Source: Runella limosa DSM 17973
GTDB lineage: Bacteria; Bacteroidota; Bacteroidia; Cytophagales; Spirosomataceae
Assembly (NCBI RefSeq): GCF_000482465.1
Contig: NZ_KI519428.1
Coordinates: 81,917 to 145,916, forward strand
Direction of reading: 5' to 3'
Length of the DNA stretch: 64,000 bases
Shown one piece after another: positions 27,253-36,409 of this stretch. A program made the position numbers and the translations under genes. Under the pieces are notes generated by a model, which worked only from the letters and a program-made list of their open reading frames with translations, did not search any database and was not told the DNA's origin. Position 1 is the first letter of the stretch. Every line of letters starts with the position of its first letter.

Positions 27253-28196
27253 GTATCCTTCGTAAGCTTCGACGGGGGCGTAGATGTTTCGTATTTGGCG
27301 CGCCAAATGCTCAAATTTAATTCAAAACCAAAAATCAATAACAAAGCAACGAGGTAAAACCAAATCATCAGCGCAATGATGGTTCCGATGGAGCCATAGA
27401 GCTTATTGTAACTGCCAAAATGGGATAAATAAAACGAAAACCCGTAGGTGGACGCAATGAGTAAGAAAGATGAGATGATTGCGCCAAGGTTAAAAAATCG
27501 CCAGCCGTGGTTGATTTTTGGGGCAAAACGATAAATAATAGCTACTGCCAACGTAAAAGTTGCAAACATGACGCCATAACGCACCACATCTAGTAAAAAA
27601 ACGGTAAAGCTGTCGCGAAGAAAGATGGTATCGTGAAGCCAATCGACCAAAAACCCACCGACAATAATGATTAAAACTGCCAAAAAAAGCACAAAAGACA
27701 ACATAATCGTGAGCATGATGGCAATGCCTTTGGTTTTAAAATAACCACGATTTTCAGAGGCTTGATCGGCGGTATTAAAGGCCGTCATCAGGGCTCCCAT
27801 GCCGTTGGTGGCGGTGATAAGTGCCAAAATAAAACCAAAAGACAAAATGCCTCCCTGTTTTCGGCTGATGATGTCATAAATCGTGGTGGCGGCAAACTCA
27901 TAGAGGGGTTCGGGCATGGCATCGTGCATAAAGTCCATAATTTGCACTTCCATGTTTTCAATGGGGATGTATGGAATGAGGGTAAACAAAAAAAGCGTGG
28001 CGGGAAAAACCGCCAACGTAAAATTATAAGCAACCGCCGTAGCTCGTTGGTCGATGTTGTACAAAAGGATTTTTTCAACCAGAATCGTAACGATGTCAGC
28101 AAGTGAAACTGAAAGGGAAAAGAACCGCTTACGATGAAGAAAATGGTGTAACTTTCGAAGTTGCCGATGATTGGATTTTGACCAGTGTTGGAGCAT
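27243..28196 (-). CDS. YihY/BrkB-family inner-membrane protein
   Basis: 317 residues with about six membrane helices (for example TLFLFTLIPYI, IAIMLTIMLSFVLFLAVLIIIVGGFL in part, and FNLGAIISSFLLIASTYGFSFYL) and the family motifs RATAVAYNFTLAVFP and YGSIGTIIALMIWFYL. Formerly misannotated as RNase BN. The role is not established; transport or envelope functions have been proposed. Confidence 0.88.
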   Translation of the reverse strand: MLQHWSKSNHRQLRKLHHFLHRKRFFSLSVSLADIVTILVEKILLYNIDQRATAVAYNFTLAVFPATLFLFTLIPYIPIENMEVQIMDFMHDAMPEPLYEFAATTIYDIISRKQGGILSFGFILALITATNGMGALMTAFNTADQASENRGYFKTKGIAIMLTIMLSFVLFLAVLIIIVGGFLVDWLHDTIFLRDSFTVFLLDVVRYGVMFATFTLAVAIIYRFAPKINHGWRFFNLGAIISSFLLIASTYGFSFYLSHFGSYNKLYGSIGTIIALMIWFYLVALLLIFGFELNLSIWRAKYETSTPPSKLTKDTKK

Positions 28197-28240
28197 GGAT
28201 CCGTTTTAAAATTTGTGATTTTTTGACTGCTCAAACTCCC

Positions 28241-29332
28241 TTAAAATGCCACAATAGAATAAGCAGCTTGGTGTGGTTGGCGGGTTTGGTCGCCAATTTT
28301 ACTGCGATTGCGGTCGTCGTCGTGAATGACAAACAAAGTATTTGACCCAACTGGCGTAAGGTCTTCTGCTTTGTGGGTAAACTTCAACGGCTGCCCCGTC
28401 GAACGGTCTTTGACTAAGGTTAGTTTGTTAGCTTTTAGGTCGGCTTCTGTTGCCCACCATAGATAAGCGCTATTTCCCTGTGTTTCGCTTTCCATCGAAG
28501 TAAGTACCCAAAAAAGCTGACGTTTGGCATCGTATTCGATGCACGAAAGTGCCAAGGGCTTTGGCAAATTGGGTTCTAAACTTGCAATATCAATGTCGGC
28601 CAATGTTTCAAAATTATTGGAAATCATCAAAGAGTCATTGGCGAAGCGATAGGAGACAGTAAGTACTTTGGCTTTGTACTTAAAATCATCGTATTTTTTT
28701 CCTTCTTCACGGATTCCAAAATATAATTTATCGTGCGTAGCCGCAAATCCTTCCACTTTAAAATAAGGCATCCCGTCAGGAAAATCGGCCGAACGGAGGG
28801 CTTTCGACAAAGCCGCACGCAGACTCATCGAAAACTTTTCTCCTTCCACCAAGTGGGCAGCTTTGGGTTGAATGTTTTTAGGGTCGGGGCCAACTTTCCA
28901 ATAGAGAAGGGCATTGTAGCCATCCCATTCGTTGCTTCCTTCTTTGACACGGTCGAAGCCAGTGCTTAAAAAAGCCAAAGAACGATTGGGCGCAAGGGCA
29001 AAATCTTCGTATTTCTGGCTAGTTTTGAGCAGGTTTTGGGTCAAATACGTGGGCTTGTTGGCAAACATATCAGTTTCCGAATAGGCCCAATAAAACACCG
29101 CAGCGTCGTTGTTTGGCATGTCTTTGTCGTTGGCAAGGGTGAGGTTTTGGCCATCGTACAAAACGGCAGAAGCTTCGCACCAAAGCTCACGGCCCGAGGC
29201 TTGTAGTCCTGCTTGAAAGCAATCAATAAAGCCTTCTTTGACAATACTAGCCCCAGAAATAGCCCGACTTGCGGGGCGTTGGCAGCTTATAAAAGCCAAC
29301 AGTGCCAAGGCGTAAAGCATTAACTTTTTCAT
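28241..29332 (-). CDS. Lipoprotein of unknown function, possible beta-propeller (DUF3616-like)
   Basis: 363 residues with a lipoprotein signal (MKKLMLYALALLAFISC, lipobox FISC, Cys17). The body alternates strands with EGFAATHDKLYFGIR, resembling the EGL...G.R motif of DUF3616-type beta-propellers, and ends with a VIHDDDRNRS segment. I do not recognise an enzyme activity. The start codon lies only seven bases after the T-run of the tpiA terminator, so its own promoter is hard to place. Confidence 0.65.
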   Translation of the reverse strand: MKKLMLYALALLAFISCQRPASRAISGASIVKEGFIDCFQAGLQASGRELWCEASAVLYDGQNLTLANDKDMPNNDAAVFYWAYSETDMFANKPTYLTQNLLKTSQKYEDFALAPNRSLAFLSTGFDRVKEGSNEWDGYNALLYWKVGPDPKNIQPKAAHLVEGEKFSMSLRAALSKALRSADFPDGMPYFKVEGFAATHDKLYFGIREEGKKYDDFKYKAKVLTVSYRFANDSLMISNNFETLADIDIASLEPNLPKPLALSCIEYDAKRQLFWVLTSMESETQGNSAYLWWATEADLKANKLTLVKDRSTGQPLKFTHKAEDLTPVGSNTLFVIHDDDRNRSKIGDQTRQPHQAAYSIVAF

Positions 29333-29338
29333 ACCCGT

Positions 29339-29387
29339 AAAAAAAGACGGAGAAACGGAGTTACTGGGTGTATCTCGGTTTCTCCGT
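29339..29387 (-). terminator. Rho-independent terminator of tpiA
   Basis: On the minus strand, a 14-bp stem with one mismatch (arms 29374-29387 and 29347-29360, ACGGAGAAAC core) is followed by a run of seven T. It sits directly in front of the lipoprotein start codon at 29332. Confidence 0.75.
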
Positions 29388-29413
29388 TGTGTTTTGAATG
29401 TTATTGAAACGAA

Positions 29414-30178
29414 TTACATGCGCGATTTGATGATATTGGTAAACTCTCTCGATTTGAGGGAAGCACCACCAATCAAACCACCGTCAACGTCGGGACAAGC
29501 AAAAAGTTCATCTGCATTTTTTTCGTTGCAGCTTCCACCGTACAAAATGGTCGTGTCGTCTGCTACTTGAGCACCAAATTTCTCCGCAACGTGCGCGCGC
29601 AGTGCGGCGTGCATTTCCTGTGCTTGGGCAGAAGAGGCTGTCAAGCCCGTACCGATGGCCCACACAGGCTCGTACGCGATGACCACTTTCCCAAAATCTT
29701 CGGCTGACAAATCAAACAAGGCTGCCGTGATTTGGTCTTTTACGATGGCAATAAAATCCTCGTTCTGACGCTGTTCCAACAACTCACCGCAACAAAAGAT
29801 GGGCTTCAAGCCGTTTTCCAACGCAATTTTAACTTTTTCTGCTATTAACGCATCCGTTTCTCCAAAATACTGACGACGTTCGCTGTGGCCAATAATTACG
29901 TATGGAACCTCAATCGCCGCAAGCATTGATGCGGAAATTTCGCCTGTGAAAGCGCCAGATGCCTTGTGGTGGCAGTTTTGGGCTCCGAGCGAAATACGAT
30001 CTACTTCTTGTACATATTTCTGCAAAACTGGCAAGTAAATGTAAGGTGTACACAAAACGACTTCAACGTCGCCACGAACCTCGTCACGTACCATATTTAC
30101 TACTTCCGACGTAAGGCTCAACGCTTCTTCAAGCGATTTGTTCATTTTCCAGTTACCAGCTACAATCTTTTTTCTCAT
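29414..30178 (-). CDS. tpiA: Triosephosphate isomerase
   Basis: 254 residues, standard TIM length. Catalytic residues are visible: Lys in AGNWKMN (about residue 12), His in IGHSERR (about 100), and Glu in YEPVWAIGTG (about 169). A phosphate-binding loop YGGSC and GGLIGGASL complete the site. It interconverts dihydroxyacetone phosphate and glyceraldehyde-3-phosphate in glycolysis and gluconeogenesis. Monocistronic in appearance, with its own terminator, and divergent from the retropepsin-PDZ gene. Confidence 0.97.
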   Translation of the reverse strand: MRKKIVAGNWKMNKSLEEALSLTSEVVNMVRDEVRGDVEVVLCTPYIYLPVLQKYVQEVDRISLGAQNCHHKASGAFTGEISASMLAAIEVPYVIIGHSERRQYFGETDALIAEKVKIALENGLKPIFCCGELLEQRQNEDFIAIVKDQITAALFDLSAEDFGKVVIAYEPVWAIGTGLTASSAQAQEMHAALRAHVAEKFGAQVADDTTILYGGSCNEKNADELFACPDVDGGLIGGASLKSREFTNIIKSRM

Positions 30179-30365
30179 TGGATGGGTGATTTTTAAAAGT
30201 TTTTGGGAGTAATTTTATTTCGATTTTTCGAGGTATTTGGCAATATTACATTGAGCTTAGTCCAAATTGCCAAAGAATCCGCCTCAAACCTTCTAAAACA
30301 ATCAAACTCGATGCGAAGTTAAGAAGAATAAATTGATTCAAAACGGCACTTTTTGTAGTATATTT

Positions 30366-30396
30366 TTTGTTTTTCTAAGAAAATAGCATAACTTTA
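30366..30396 (+). promoter_or_regulatory. Candidate promoter of the retropepsin-PDZ gene
   Basis: TTTG (30366-30369), 19-base spacer, TAACTTTA (30389-30396). Only the last base of the -7 element departs from TAnnTTTG. The ATG is at 30426, giving a leader of roughly 23 bases. Confidence 0.45.
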
Positions 30397-30425
30397 CTAA
30401 CAGCCTACCTTTTTTCGGCACGACA

Positions 30426-31682
30426 ATGAGACGGTGGTTTTTATCTTTCGCAATAGCCTGTTGTTTGCCACTTTTACTTTTGGCCCAGCGAGGTCAAAAA
30501 AAAGAAGACAAATTTGGCTTCTTCTTGCAGGGTAATATGAAGTTTACCCGCATCCCTTTTGAAATGCACGCTAATCTAATCATTGTTCCAGTTCATATCA
30601 ATGGTTCAGATACCCTTCACTTTATTCTTGATACGGGTGTGAGTTCGGTAATTATCACTAACCCCAATTCACTGAAAAGAGAAAAACTGAAATTTACTCG
30701 AAAAGTTGTATTAACTGGCGCTGGTGAAGGAGAGTCGTTGACGGCTTCGGTGGCCATTGGTAATACGCTCGAATTGGGGAAAATGAGGGCAACGTACCAG
30801 AATATCGTCGTTCTTGAACAGGACGTGCTTCGTCTGTCGGAATACGTAGGGATTCCGATTGATGGTATTTTTGGTTACGAAGTGTTTAATAATTTTGTGG
30901 TGACGATTGATTTTGTCAACAAAGAGTTGTTATTGATGAAGCCTGAAAGTTATAAATACCGCAGTCGCCAAGGGGATCGCTATCCGATTGTGGTAGAAGA
31001 TACCAAGCCTTATGCCGACGTGATTGCGTTGGTCGATAATGGACAAGAACTTCCCATTCGGGTGGTGATTGACACGGGGGCAGGTCATGCGTTGTTGATT
31101 GACAAACACGCTGATAACCAAGTCAGACTTCCAGAAAAAGTACTACGTGCGCAGCTTGGCAGGGGGTTAAACGGTGTTATCAATGGGAACTTGGGGCGAA
31201 TTGATAAAGTCCGTTTTGGAAAATATGAGCTTGATAACGTCTTGGCTTCGTTTCCTGATAGTGTATCATTTGGGATGAAATTTGCGAGCCGGAACGAACG
31301 CCAAGGAAACATTGGTTGTGAGCTTTTGAGACGTTTTAAAGTAACTTTCAACTATGCCGATCGGTATATTGTCCTCAAGCCCGTCAAACGTCGTTTGAAA
31401 GAAACCTTTGAACACGATATGAGCGGTATTGAACTTCGGGCTCAAGGTCAGGATTTTAAGGACTATATTATTGATAAAGTGGTTGAAGATTCGCCCGCTT
31501 GGGACGCGGGCTTGCAGGAAGGCGACGAGCTCCTTTTTATCAATAACAAATCAGCCGATGATTTGATTATCAGTGAAATATACAAACTTCTTCAAAAAGG
31601 GGAGGGCAAAGAAATTGCGATGTTAGTTCGCCGCAAAGGTGTCATTCATTTTGCCAAATTTCAGTTGAAAAGAATGATTTAA
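30426..31682 (+). CDS. Secreted retropepsin-like aspartyl protease with PDZ domain
   Basis: 418 residues. A signal peptide (1-20, LPLLLLAQ) is followed by two aspartyl-protease lobes, each with a catalytic DTG: FILDTGVSS (about 69) and VVIDTGAGH (about 216). Both lobes have FGYE/GCELL hydrophobic-Gly partners. The C-terminal PDZ (about 330-418, EDSPAWDAGLQEGDELLFINN) probably binds substrates. Known Bacteroidota members of this layout are envelope proteases of mostly unknown target. It is convergent with anmK across a shared hairpin terminator. Confidence 0.88.
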   Translation: MRRWFLSFAIACCLPLLLLAQRGQKKEDKFGFFLQGNMKFTRIPFEMHANLIIVPVHINGSDTLHFILDTGVSSVIITNPNSLKREKLKFTRKVVLTGAGEGESLTASVAIGNTLELGKMRATYQNIVVLEQDVLRLSEYVGIPIDGIFGYEVFNNFVVTIDFVNKELLLMKPESYKYRSRQGDRYPIVVEDTKPYADVIALVDNGQELPIRVVIDTGAGHALLIDKHADNQVRLPEKVLRAQLGRGLNGVINGNLGRIDKVRFGKYELDNVLASFPDSVSFGMKFASRNERQGNIGCELLRRFKVTFNYADRYIVLKPVKRRLKETFEHDMSGIELRAQGQDFKDYIIDKVVEDSPAWDAGLQEGDELLFINNKSADDLIISEIYKLLQKGEGKEIAMLVRRKGVIHFAKFQLKRMI

Positions 31683-31683
31683 A

Positions 31684-31726
31684 CCTTGGCCTTTGTTAAA
31701 GTTCAAGACTTAAACAAAGGCCAAGG
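31684..31726. terminator. Bidirectional terminator between convergent genes
   Basis: Arms CCTTGGCCTTTGTT (31684-31697) and AACAAAGGCCAAGG (31713-31726) are perfectly complementary, with a 15-base loop. They sit between the stop of the retropepsin gene (31682) and the stop of anmK (31728). Confidence 0.75.
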
Positions 31727-31727
31727 C

Positions 31728-32924
31728 TTAATTTGGAAAAGAAATTTTCCCCATAGAAACACTCGGTACTCCTTCTCTTGTGCCAAAATCAAGGTTATCG
31801 CCACAAAGCGTTTCGTTGGCTAAAATAGCAAATAAAACGGCCTCTTTGGCATCCCCTGATATACCTAAGGAATCGGTGGCATCCATCGGAAAGTCGGGAA
31901 GTAATTTGCGAAGTGCTTTGATAAGTGCAGGGTTGTGCATTCCTCCCCCGCTCAAATACAAACGATATTCTTGGTCTTTTTGGCACACTTTCAAAATTGC
32001 CTCGGCGATGGTTTCTGCCGAAAATTGAGTAAGGGTAGCGACCAAATCTTCGGGCGATAGTGAGGTGGTATTACTGCGTTGTTGGGCAATGCGTACGTAC
32101 TCCAAACTGAATAATTCGGGGCCCGTTGTTTTGGGGAATGGCCCTTTAAAAAAGGCATCTTTTTTCAACGCGTCCAACAAAGATTCATTGACATGGCCAC
32201 TTAGGGCAACTTTTCCATCTTTGTCATAGGGCAAGTTAAAAAACTTACGCATAAAAGCGTCGATAAGGGTATTGCCTGGCCCAGTATCGGTGACAAACAC
32301 CTCTTGGGCATTGAGCGACCCTGGCAGGTACGTAAAATTGGCAATTCCACCCATGTTGAGCATGATGCGGTTTTCGCCTTTTTGGGAAAAAATAAAATAG
32401 TCGCCATAGACTGCAAGGGGCGCTCCTTCGCCACCCGCCGCGCAGTGTTTTTGCCGAAAATCACTCAGGGTAATAATGCCCGTCGTAACGGCGATATGAT
32501 CACCGTCGCCAATTTGAAGGGTAGCGTTGGGGTATTTATCTAGCCGATGCAAAATTTTGGGCGCATGAAAAACTGTTTGCCCGTGACTAGCGACAACATC
32601 AATGTCTTGCGGGGAAATTTGCCATTTCTTCAAGCATTCCAACACGAGTTTCCCGTGTAAATTTCCGACCCAAGGGTTAAGCAAACAAAGGTGTTGGAAA
32701 TCAATTTCTTTTTTTGCAAAAACCCGACGAATTTCATCTTTGATGTCATCACCAAAATCAATGGTGTCGAATTTTTCGAGGGTAAGCGTTGTATTTGCAC
32801 CATGCCCACTAAAACGACAAAGGGCTATGTCTAAACCATCCATGGATGTCCCAGACATAAGCCCTATGATTCGTCGCGTTGGCTTTTGTGCAATCTCAAC
32901 TAATTTACTGAGGTTTGCATTCAT
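31728..32924 (-). CDS. anmK: Anhydro-N-acetylmuramic acid kinase
   Basis: 398 residues. N-terminal phosphate-binding motif IGLMSGTSMDGLD, catalytic DTGPGNTLID, and ASGD/SGGGMHNP near the C-terminus. It phosphorylates and opens 1,6-anhydro-MurNAc in peptidoglycan recycling. It starts 11 bases after nuoJ and so is likely carried on the nuo transcript, an unusual partner for Complex I. Confidence 0.93.
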   Translation of the reverse strand: MNANLSKLVEIAQKPTRRIIGLMSGTSMDGLDIALCRFSGHGANTTLTLEKFDTIDFGDDIKDEIRRVFAKKEIDFQHLCLLNPWVGNLHGKLVLECLKKWQISPQDIDVVASHGQTVFHAPKILHRLDKYPNATLQIGDGDHIAVTTGIITLSDFRQKHCAAGGEGAPLAVYGDYFIFSQKGENRIMLNMGGIANFTYLPGSLNAQEVFVTDTGPGNTLIDAFMRKFFNLPYDKDGKVALSGHVNESLLDALKKDAFFKGPFPKTTGPELFSLEYVRIAQQRSNTTSLSPEDLVATLTQFSAETIAEAILKVCQKDQEYRLYLSGGGMHNPALIKALRKLLPDFPMDATDSLGISGDAKEAVLFAILANETLCGDNLDFGTREGVPSVSMGKISFPN

Positions 32925-32935
32925 TGGCCTATCGA

Positions 32936-33481
32936 TTAAAAATGTCTATCACCAGCTTCGCGGCGTCCCAGCATCACGGCACCTACCATGGCAATAAGGA
33001 ACAATACCGACGCTAATTCAAAAGGAAGTAAATAGTCGGTGTAAAGTACATTTCCGAGGCTTTCTACCATCCCTACTTGCGAATCAAATTCGTAAGGGTT
33101 GTAAGAGCCAAATTGTGATTTACGTAGCACACCGACCATGATAACCCCGAGGGTTCCACCCACAATGGTAGCCGCAATTTTGACTAAATTGGTTTTCGAT
33201 TCTTCGTCTTCCTGTTTTAAGTTCAAGAACATAATGACAAACAAGAAAAGTACCATGATAGCCCCTGCATAAACGATGATATTGACAGCAGCTAGAAACT
33301 GGGCGTTTAGAAGCACATAGTGTCCTGATAAACAAAAGAAAGTGCCAATTAAAAAAAGTACGCTGTGAATCGGATTTCTTGCTAAAACGACCATCAACCC
33401 GCACAAAATCGTCAAAAACGAAAGTACGTAGAAAAAGATAGCGGCGGGTGTAAGGTTATTAATAAAAGTTGAAAAGTCCAT
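32936..33481 (-). CDS. nuoJ: NADH-quinone oxidoreductase subunit J
   Basis: 181 residues with five hydrophobic helices and the conserved third-helix stretch FLAAVNIIVYAGAIMVLFLFV that carries the pi-bulge region of the membrane arm. It couples the quinone site to proton pumping. It is the last Complex I gene of this operon; nuoK, which normally follows, is absent and anmK follows instead. Confidence 0.95.
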   Translation of the reverse strand: MDFSTFINNLTPAAIFFYVLSFLTILCGLMVVLARNPIHSVLFLIGTFFCLSGHYVLLNAQFLAAVNIIVYAGAIMVLFLFVIMFLNLKQEDEESKTNLVKIAATIVGGTLGVIMVGVLRKSQFGSYNPYEFDSQVGMVESLGNVLYTDYLLPFELASVLFLIAMVGAVMLGRREAGDRHF

Positions 33482-33493
33482 CTTTAAGGTAGT

Positions 33494-34072
33494 TTACAGT
33501 TGTGTTCTTGGTTGTGCTACGATACCTTTCAAATCTTGTTCGTGCGCTTCTTCTCTGGTCCAAGCAGTGCGTAAATAGCGGTTGTTCATATTTTCTGCCA
33601 ATTTGTCTTTGCCCCAAATCACTTGATCACGTTCGGTAAAAACGGGAACAAATTCGTCGTGGCGAAGGTAAATCGCTTGTTTTGGACAGGCTTCTTCACA
33701 CAATCCGCAGAAAATGCAACGTAGCATGTTGATTTCATACACGGCAGCGTATTTCTCTTCCCGATAAAGATTTTCTTCTCCTTTTTGGCGTTCTGAAGCC
33801 ACCATTGAAATGGCCTCAGCAGGACAAGCTACGGCACACAACCCGCAGGCAGTACAACGTTCGCGGCCTTGGTTGTCGCGTTTGAGGACGTGGCGGCCGC
33901 GAAATACGGGGCCAAGGTTCTTTTTCACTTCAGGATAACTGATGGTTACTTTTTTCTGGAAAAAGTGCTTAATCGTAATCCCTAGACCTGTGATAATGGC
34001 AGGAAGATAAATCTTCTCTGCAAAGGTCATTTCTTTATTACTAACTTGTTTTGAACGATTCGTAAGTTGCAT
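33494..34072 (-). CDS. nuoI: NADH-quinone oxidoreductase subunit I
   Basis: 192 residues, two [4Fe-4S] ferredoxin motifs: CTACGLCAVACP and CIFCGLCEEACP, which hold clusters N6a and N6b between NuoG and NuoB. The N-terminal helix lets it sit at the membrane. Twelve bases before nuoJ. Confidence 0.97.
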   Translation of the reverse strand: MQLTNRSKQVSNKEMTFAEKIYLPAIITGLGITIKHFFQKKVTISYPEVKKNLGPVFRGRHVLKRDNQGRERCTACGLCAVACPAEAISMVASERQKGEENLYREEKYAAVYEINMLRCIFCGLCEEACPKQAIYLRHDEFVPVFTERDQVIWGKDKLAENMNNRYLRTAWTREEAHEQDLKGIVAQPRTQL

Positions 34073-34082
34073 AACTCAAAGG

Positions 34083-34110
34083 TTTACAGTTCCTAGTTTA
34101 CAGTTTACAG
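34083..34110. repeat. Heptanucleotide tandem repeat between nuoH and nuoI
   Basis: Four abutting seven-base units: TTTACAG, TTCCTAG, TTTACAG, TTTACAG. This is the widest gap in the operon (70 bases). Same period and similar base pattern as the repeat inside metH. Confidence 0.6.
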
Positions 34111-34142
34111 GGCGATAATTAGTAAGCTGTAACACTTGTAAG

Positions 34143-35246
34143 CTATTTCAAAAGTGAAACTACTAAGGGTTTCAAGTACAAAATGGCGCCACCTGTCAAG
34201 ATAACGTTGACAATGGCCAATGGGATAAGTCCTTTCCAGCCGAGGTTCATCAATTGGTCGTAACGGAAACGAGGCAATGTCCAACGTACCCACATGTAGA
34301 AGAATACAAAGAACAATGACTTGCCAAAGAAAACCAATGTACCTACCAATGTAGCAAGATTATGACCAGTAATTTCTCCCATTGCAGCAATCAATTTGGC
34401 TTGTACCCAATCCATGCCTGGGTAATTGTACCCACCAAAGTAAAGACTGGCAATCATTGCGGATGAAACAAACATGTTGATGTATTCTGCAAATAGATAG
34501 AAACCAAGTTTCATAGAGCTATACTCGGTATGATAACCACCAATGAGCTCAGTTTCACACTCTGGAAGGTCAAAAGGAGTACGGTTACATTCGGCAAATG
34601 CACAAGTAATAAAGATGACAAAGCCGATTGGTTGATAGAAGATATTCCAGTTGCCGCCGTGTTGTTGTTCTACAATATGACGGATTGAAAGTGAACCTGT
34701 CATCATCAAAATCGCAACAATGGCCAAACCCATTGAGATTTCGTAACTGATGTTTTGCGAAGCCGCACGAATGGCGCCTAAAAGCGAGAATTTGTTGTTG
34801 GAAGCCCAACCACCCACCATGATTCCATAAACACCGAGCGAAACAACGCCAAATACGTATAGGATTCCGATGTTAACGTCGATGGCTTGTACGGCCACAT
34901 CCCAAACTTTCCCAGGGGCGGCTTCGTACTTAACGCTGTCACCAAACGGAATAACCGCGCTGGTCATTAAGGCGGTAAGCATGGAAAGACACGGGCCTAA
35001 AATAAACAGCCATTTGCTGGCATGTGATGGGATAAAATCTTCTTTAAAGAACATTTTAACGGCATCGGCAATGGGTTGTAACAACCCAAATGGCCCTGCA
35101 CGGTTAGGGCCAATACGGTCTTGAATAAAGGCTGCCACTTTGCGTTCTGCATAAGTGGAGTAAGTTGCTATCAACAGGGTAATGGCAAAAATGAGTAAAA
35201 TAATAATTGCCTTGATGATAAAAGCTGCGTCTATTGAAAAAGCCAT
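34143..35246 (-). CDS. nuoH: NADH-quinone oxidoreductase subunit H
   Basis: 367 residues, eight or more membrane helices. The quinone-chamber motifs ERKVAAFIQDRIGPNRAGP and NRTPFDLPECETELIGGYHTEYS (in part) are intact, and RFRYDQLM lies near the C-terminus. It forms the quinone entry site at the junction of the two arms. Confidence 0.97.
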   Translation of the reverse strand: MAFSIDAAFIIKAIIILLIFAITLLIATYSTYAERKVAAFIQDRIGPNRAGPFGLLQPIADAVKMFFKEDFIPSHASKWLFILGPCLSMLTALMTSAVIPFGDSVKYEAAPGKVWDVAVQAIDVNIGILYVFGVVSLGVYGIMVGGWASNNKFSLLGAIRAASQNISYEISMGLAIVAILMMTGSLSIRHIVEQQHGGNWNIFYQPIGFVIFITCAFAECNRTPFDLPECETELIGGYHTEYSSMKLGFYLFAEYINMFVSSAMIASLYFGGYNYPGMDWVQAKLIAAMGEITGHNLATLVGTLVFFGKSLFFVFFYMWVRWTLPRFRYDQLMNLGWKGLIPLAIVNVILTGGAILYLKPLVVSLLK

Positions 35247-35264
35247 AATCGAAGTGACTGTTTT

Positions 35265-36374
35265 TTAGTTGTTCTCGGCCAATGAACGTTGATTGGCTTT
35301 CGCGTTATTTTCTTTACTCAGTTCCCGAATGGTGCTGTTGTCAGTGACAAACGGGCGAGAATCGTCAATTTGCTTGTATTGCGAGGCCGCTACTTTCAAA
35401 CCAAACTCAGGTTTTTTCAAGTCAGCGCGGTATTTATTGGCCATAATCACCGAGTAACGCGCCACTTTCATTGGGCCTTCGATGGTCCAGTCACTGGTTT
35501 TTTTACGTTCAAAACGGCAGGTATTACAAATAAATTCTTTGACTTCGCCCCATTCGTTTTTGCGCGCAGTAACACGGATTACTTCATCTCCACGGTACCA
35601 CAACGTCACTTTACCGCTACATTTTTCGCAATCACAGTGTGCGTCAACGGGTTTTGTGAACCAAACACGATTTTTGAAACGGTACGTTTTATCAGTCAAA
35701 GCACCTACTGGGCAAACATCAATCACGTTTCCTGAGAAATCATTATCAATGGCTTTTTCGATGTACGTACTAATTTCGGCATGGTCGCCGCGATTCATCA
35801 CCCCGTGTACACGTTTGTTGGTGATTTGGTCAGCAGTAAAGACACAACGATAGCATAAAATACAACGCGTCATGTGCAATTGAACGTAGGGCCCAATGTC
35901 CTGCTTTTCAAACGTACGGCGGTCTTCTTCGTAGCGCGTCTGAACACGGCCATGCTCAAAAGCAAAGTCTTGAAGGTGGCATTCGCCTGCTTGGTCGCAC
36001 ACTGGGCAATCAAGCGGGTGATTGAGGAGCAAAAATTCCACGATTCCCTTGCGGGTTTCTACCACGGCTTCGTTGGTCGTGTTTTCAACAATCATACCAT
36101 CTTGCACCGTCGTAATACACGAAGGTACAAGCTTGGGCATAGGACGCGGGTCTTTGGCTGACCCTGCGGATACTTTTACCAAGCAAGCACGGCATTTTCC
36201 ACCCGATCCCTTCAATGGCTCATAATAGCACATAGCAGGAGGCGCAAGGTGCATTTTTGTTGGATCGGCTTCGGCGATTTTACGGGCCGCTTGCATGATG
36301 GTCGTTCCAGGCGGCACTTCGATTTCGATACCGTCAAACGTTATTTTGAATAACTGCGGTGCAGTAGTTTCCAT
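35265..36374 (-). CDS. nuoG: NADH-quinone oxidoreductase subunit G, short form
   Basis: 369 residues, about half the length of E. coli NuoG. It has the [2Fe-2S] domain (CYYEPLKGSGGKCRAC), the N5 His-Cys motif HPLDCPVCDQAGEC, and the CILCYRC...VCPVGAL cluster. A cysteine set CDCEKC...CNTC follows, which corresponds to the iron-sulfur lead-in of the molybdopterin-like domain. The large molybdopterin-like domain is missing and the tail is a short charged stretch. Similar short NuoG proteins are, to my knowledge, usual in many Bacteroidota, so this is probably the native form, not a broken gene. Confidence 0.93.
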   Translation of the reverse strand: METTAPQLFKITFDGIEIEVPPGTTIMQAARKIAEADPTKMHLAPPAMCYYEPLKGSGGKCRACLVKVSAGSAKDPRPMPKLVPSCITTVQDGMIVENTTNEAVVETRKGIVEFLLLNHPLDCPVCDQAGECHLQDFAFEHGRVQTRYEEDRRTFEKQDIGPYVQLHMTRCILCYRCVFTADQITNKRVHGVMNRGDHAEISTYIEKAIDNDFSGNVIDVCPVGALTDKTYRFKNRVWFTKPVDAHCDCEKCSGKVTLWYRGDEVIRVTARKNEWGEVKEFICNTCRFERKKTSDWTIEGPMKVARYSVIMANKYRADLKKPEFGLKVAASQYKQIDDSRPFVTDNSTIRELSKENNAKANQRSLAENN

Positions 36375-36409
36375 GTATTATTCGTAGTTCAAAATCAAAC
36401 TTCAATCTC

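Noticed and set aside
35265..36374. nuoG as a truncated pseudogene
   Set aside because: No remnant of the missing domain follows (nuoH starts 18 bases on) and the short form is usual in the phylum.
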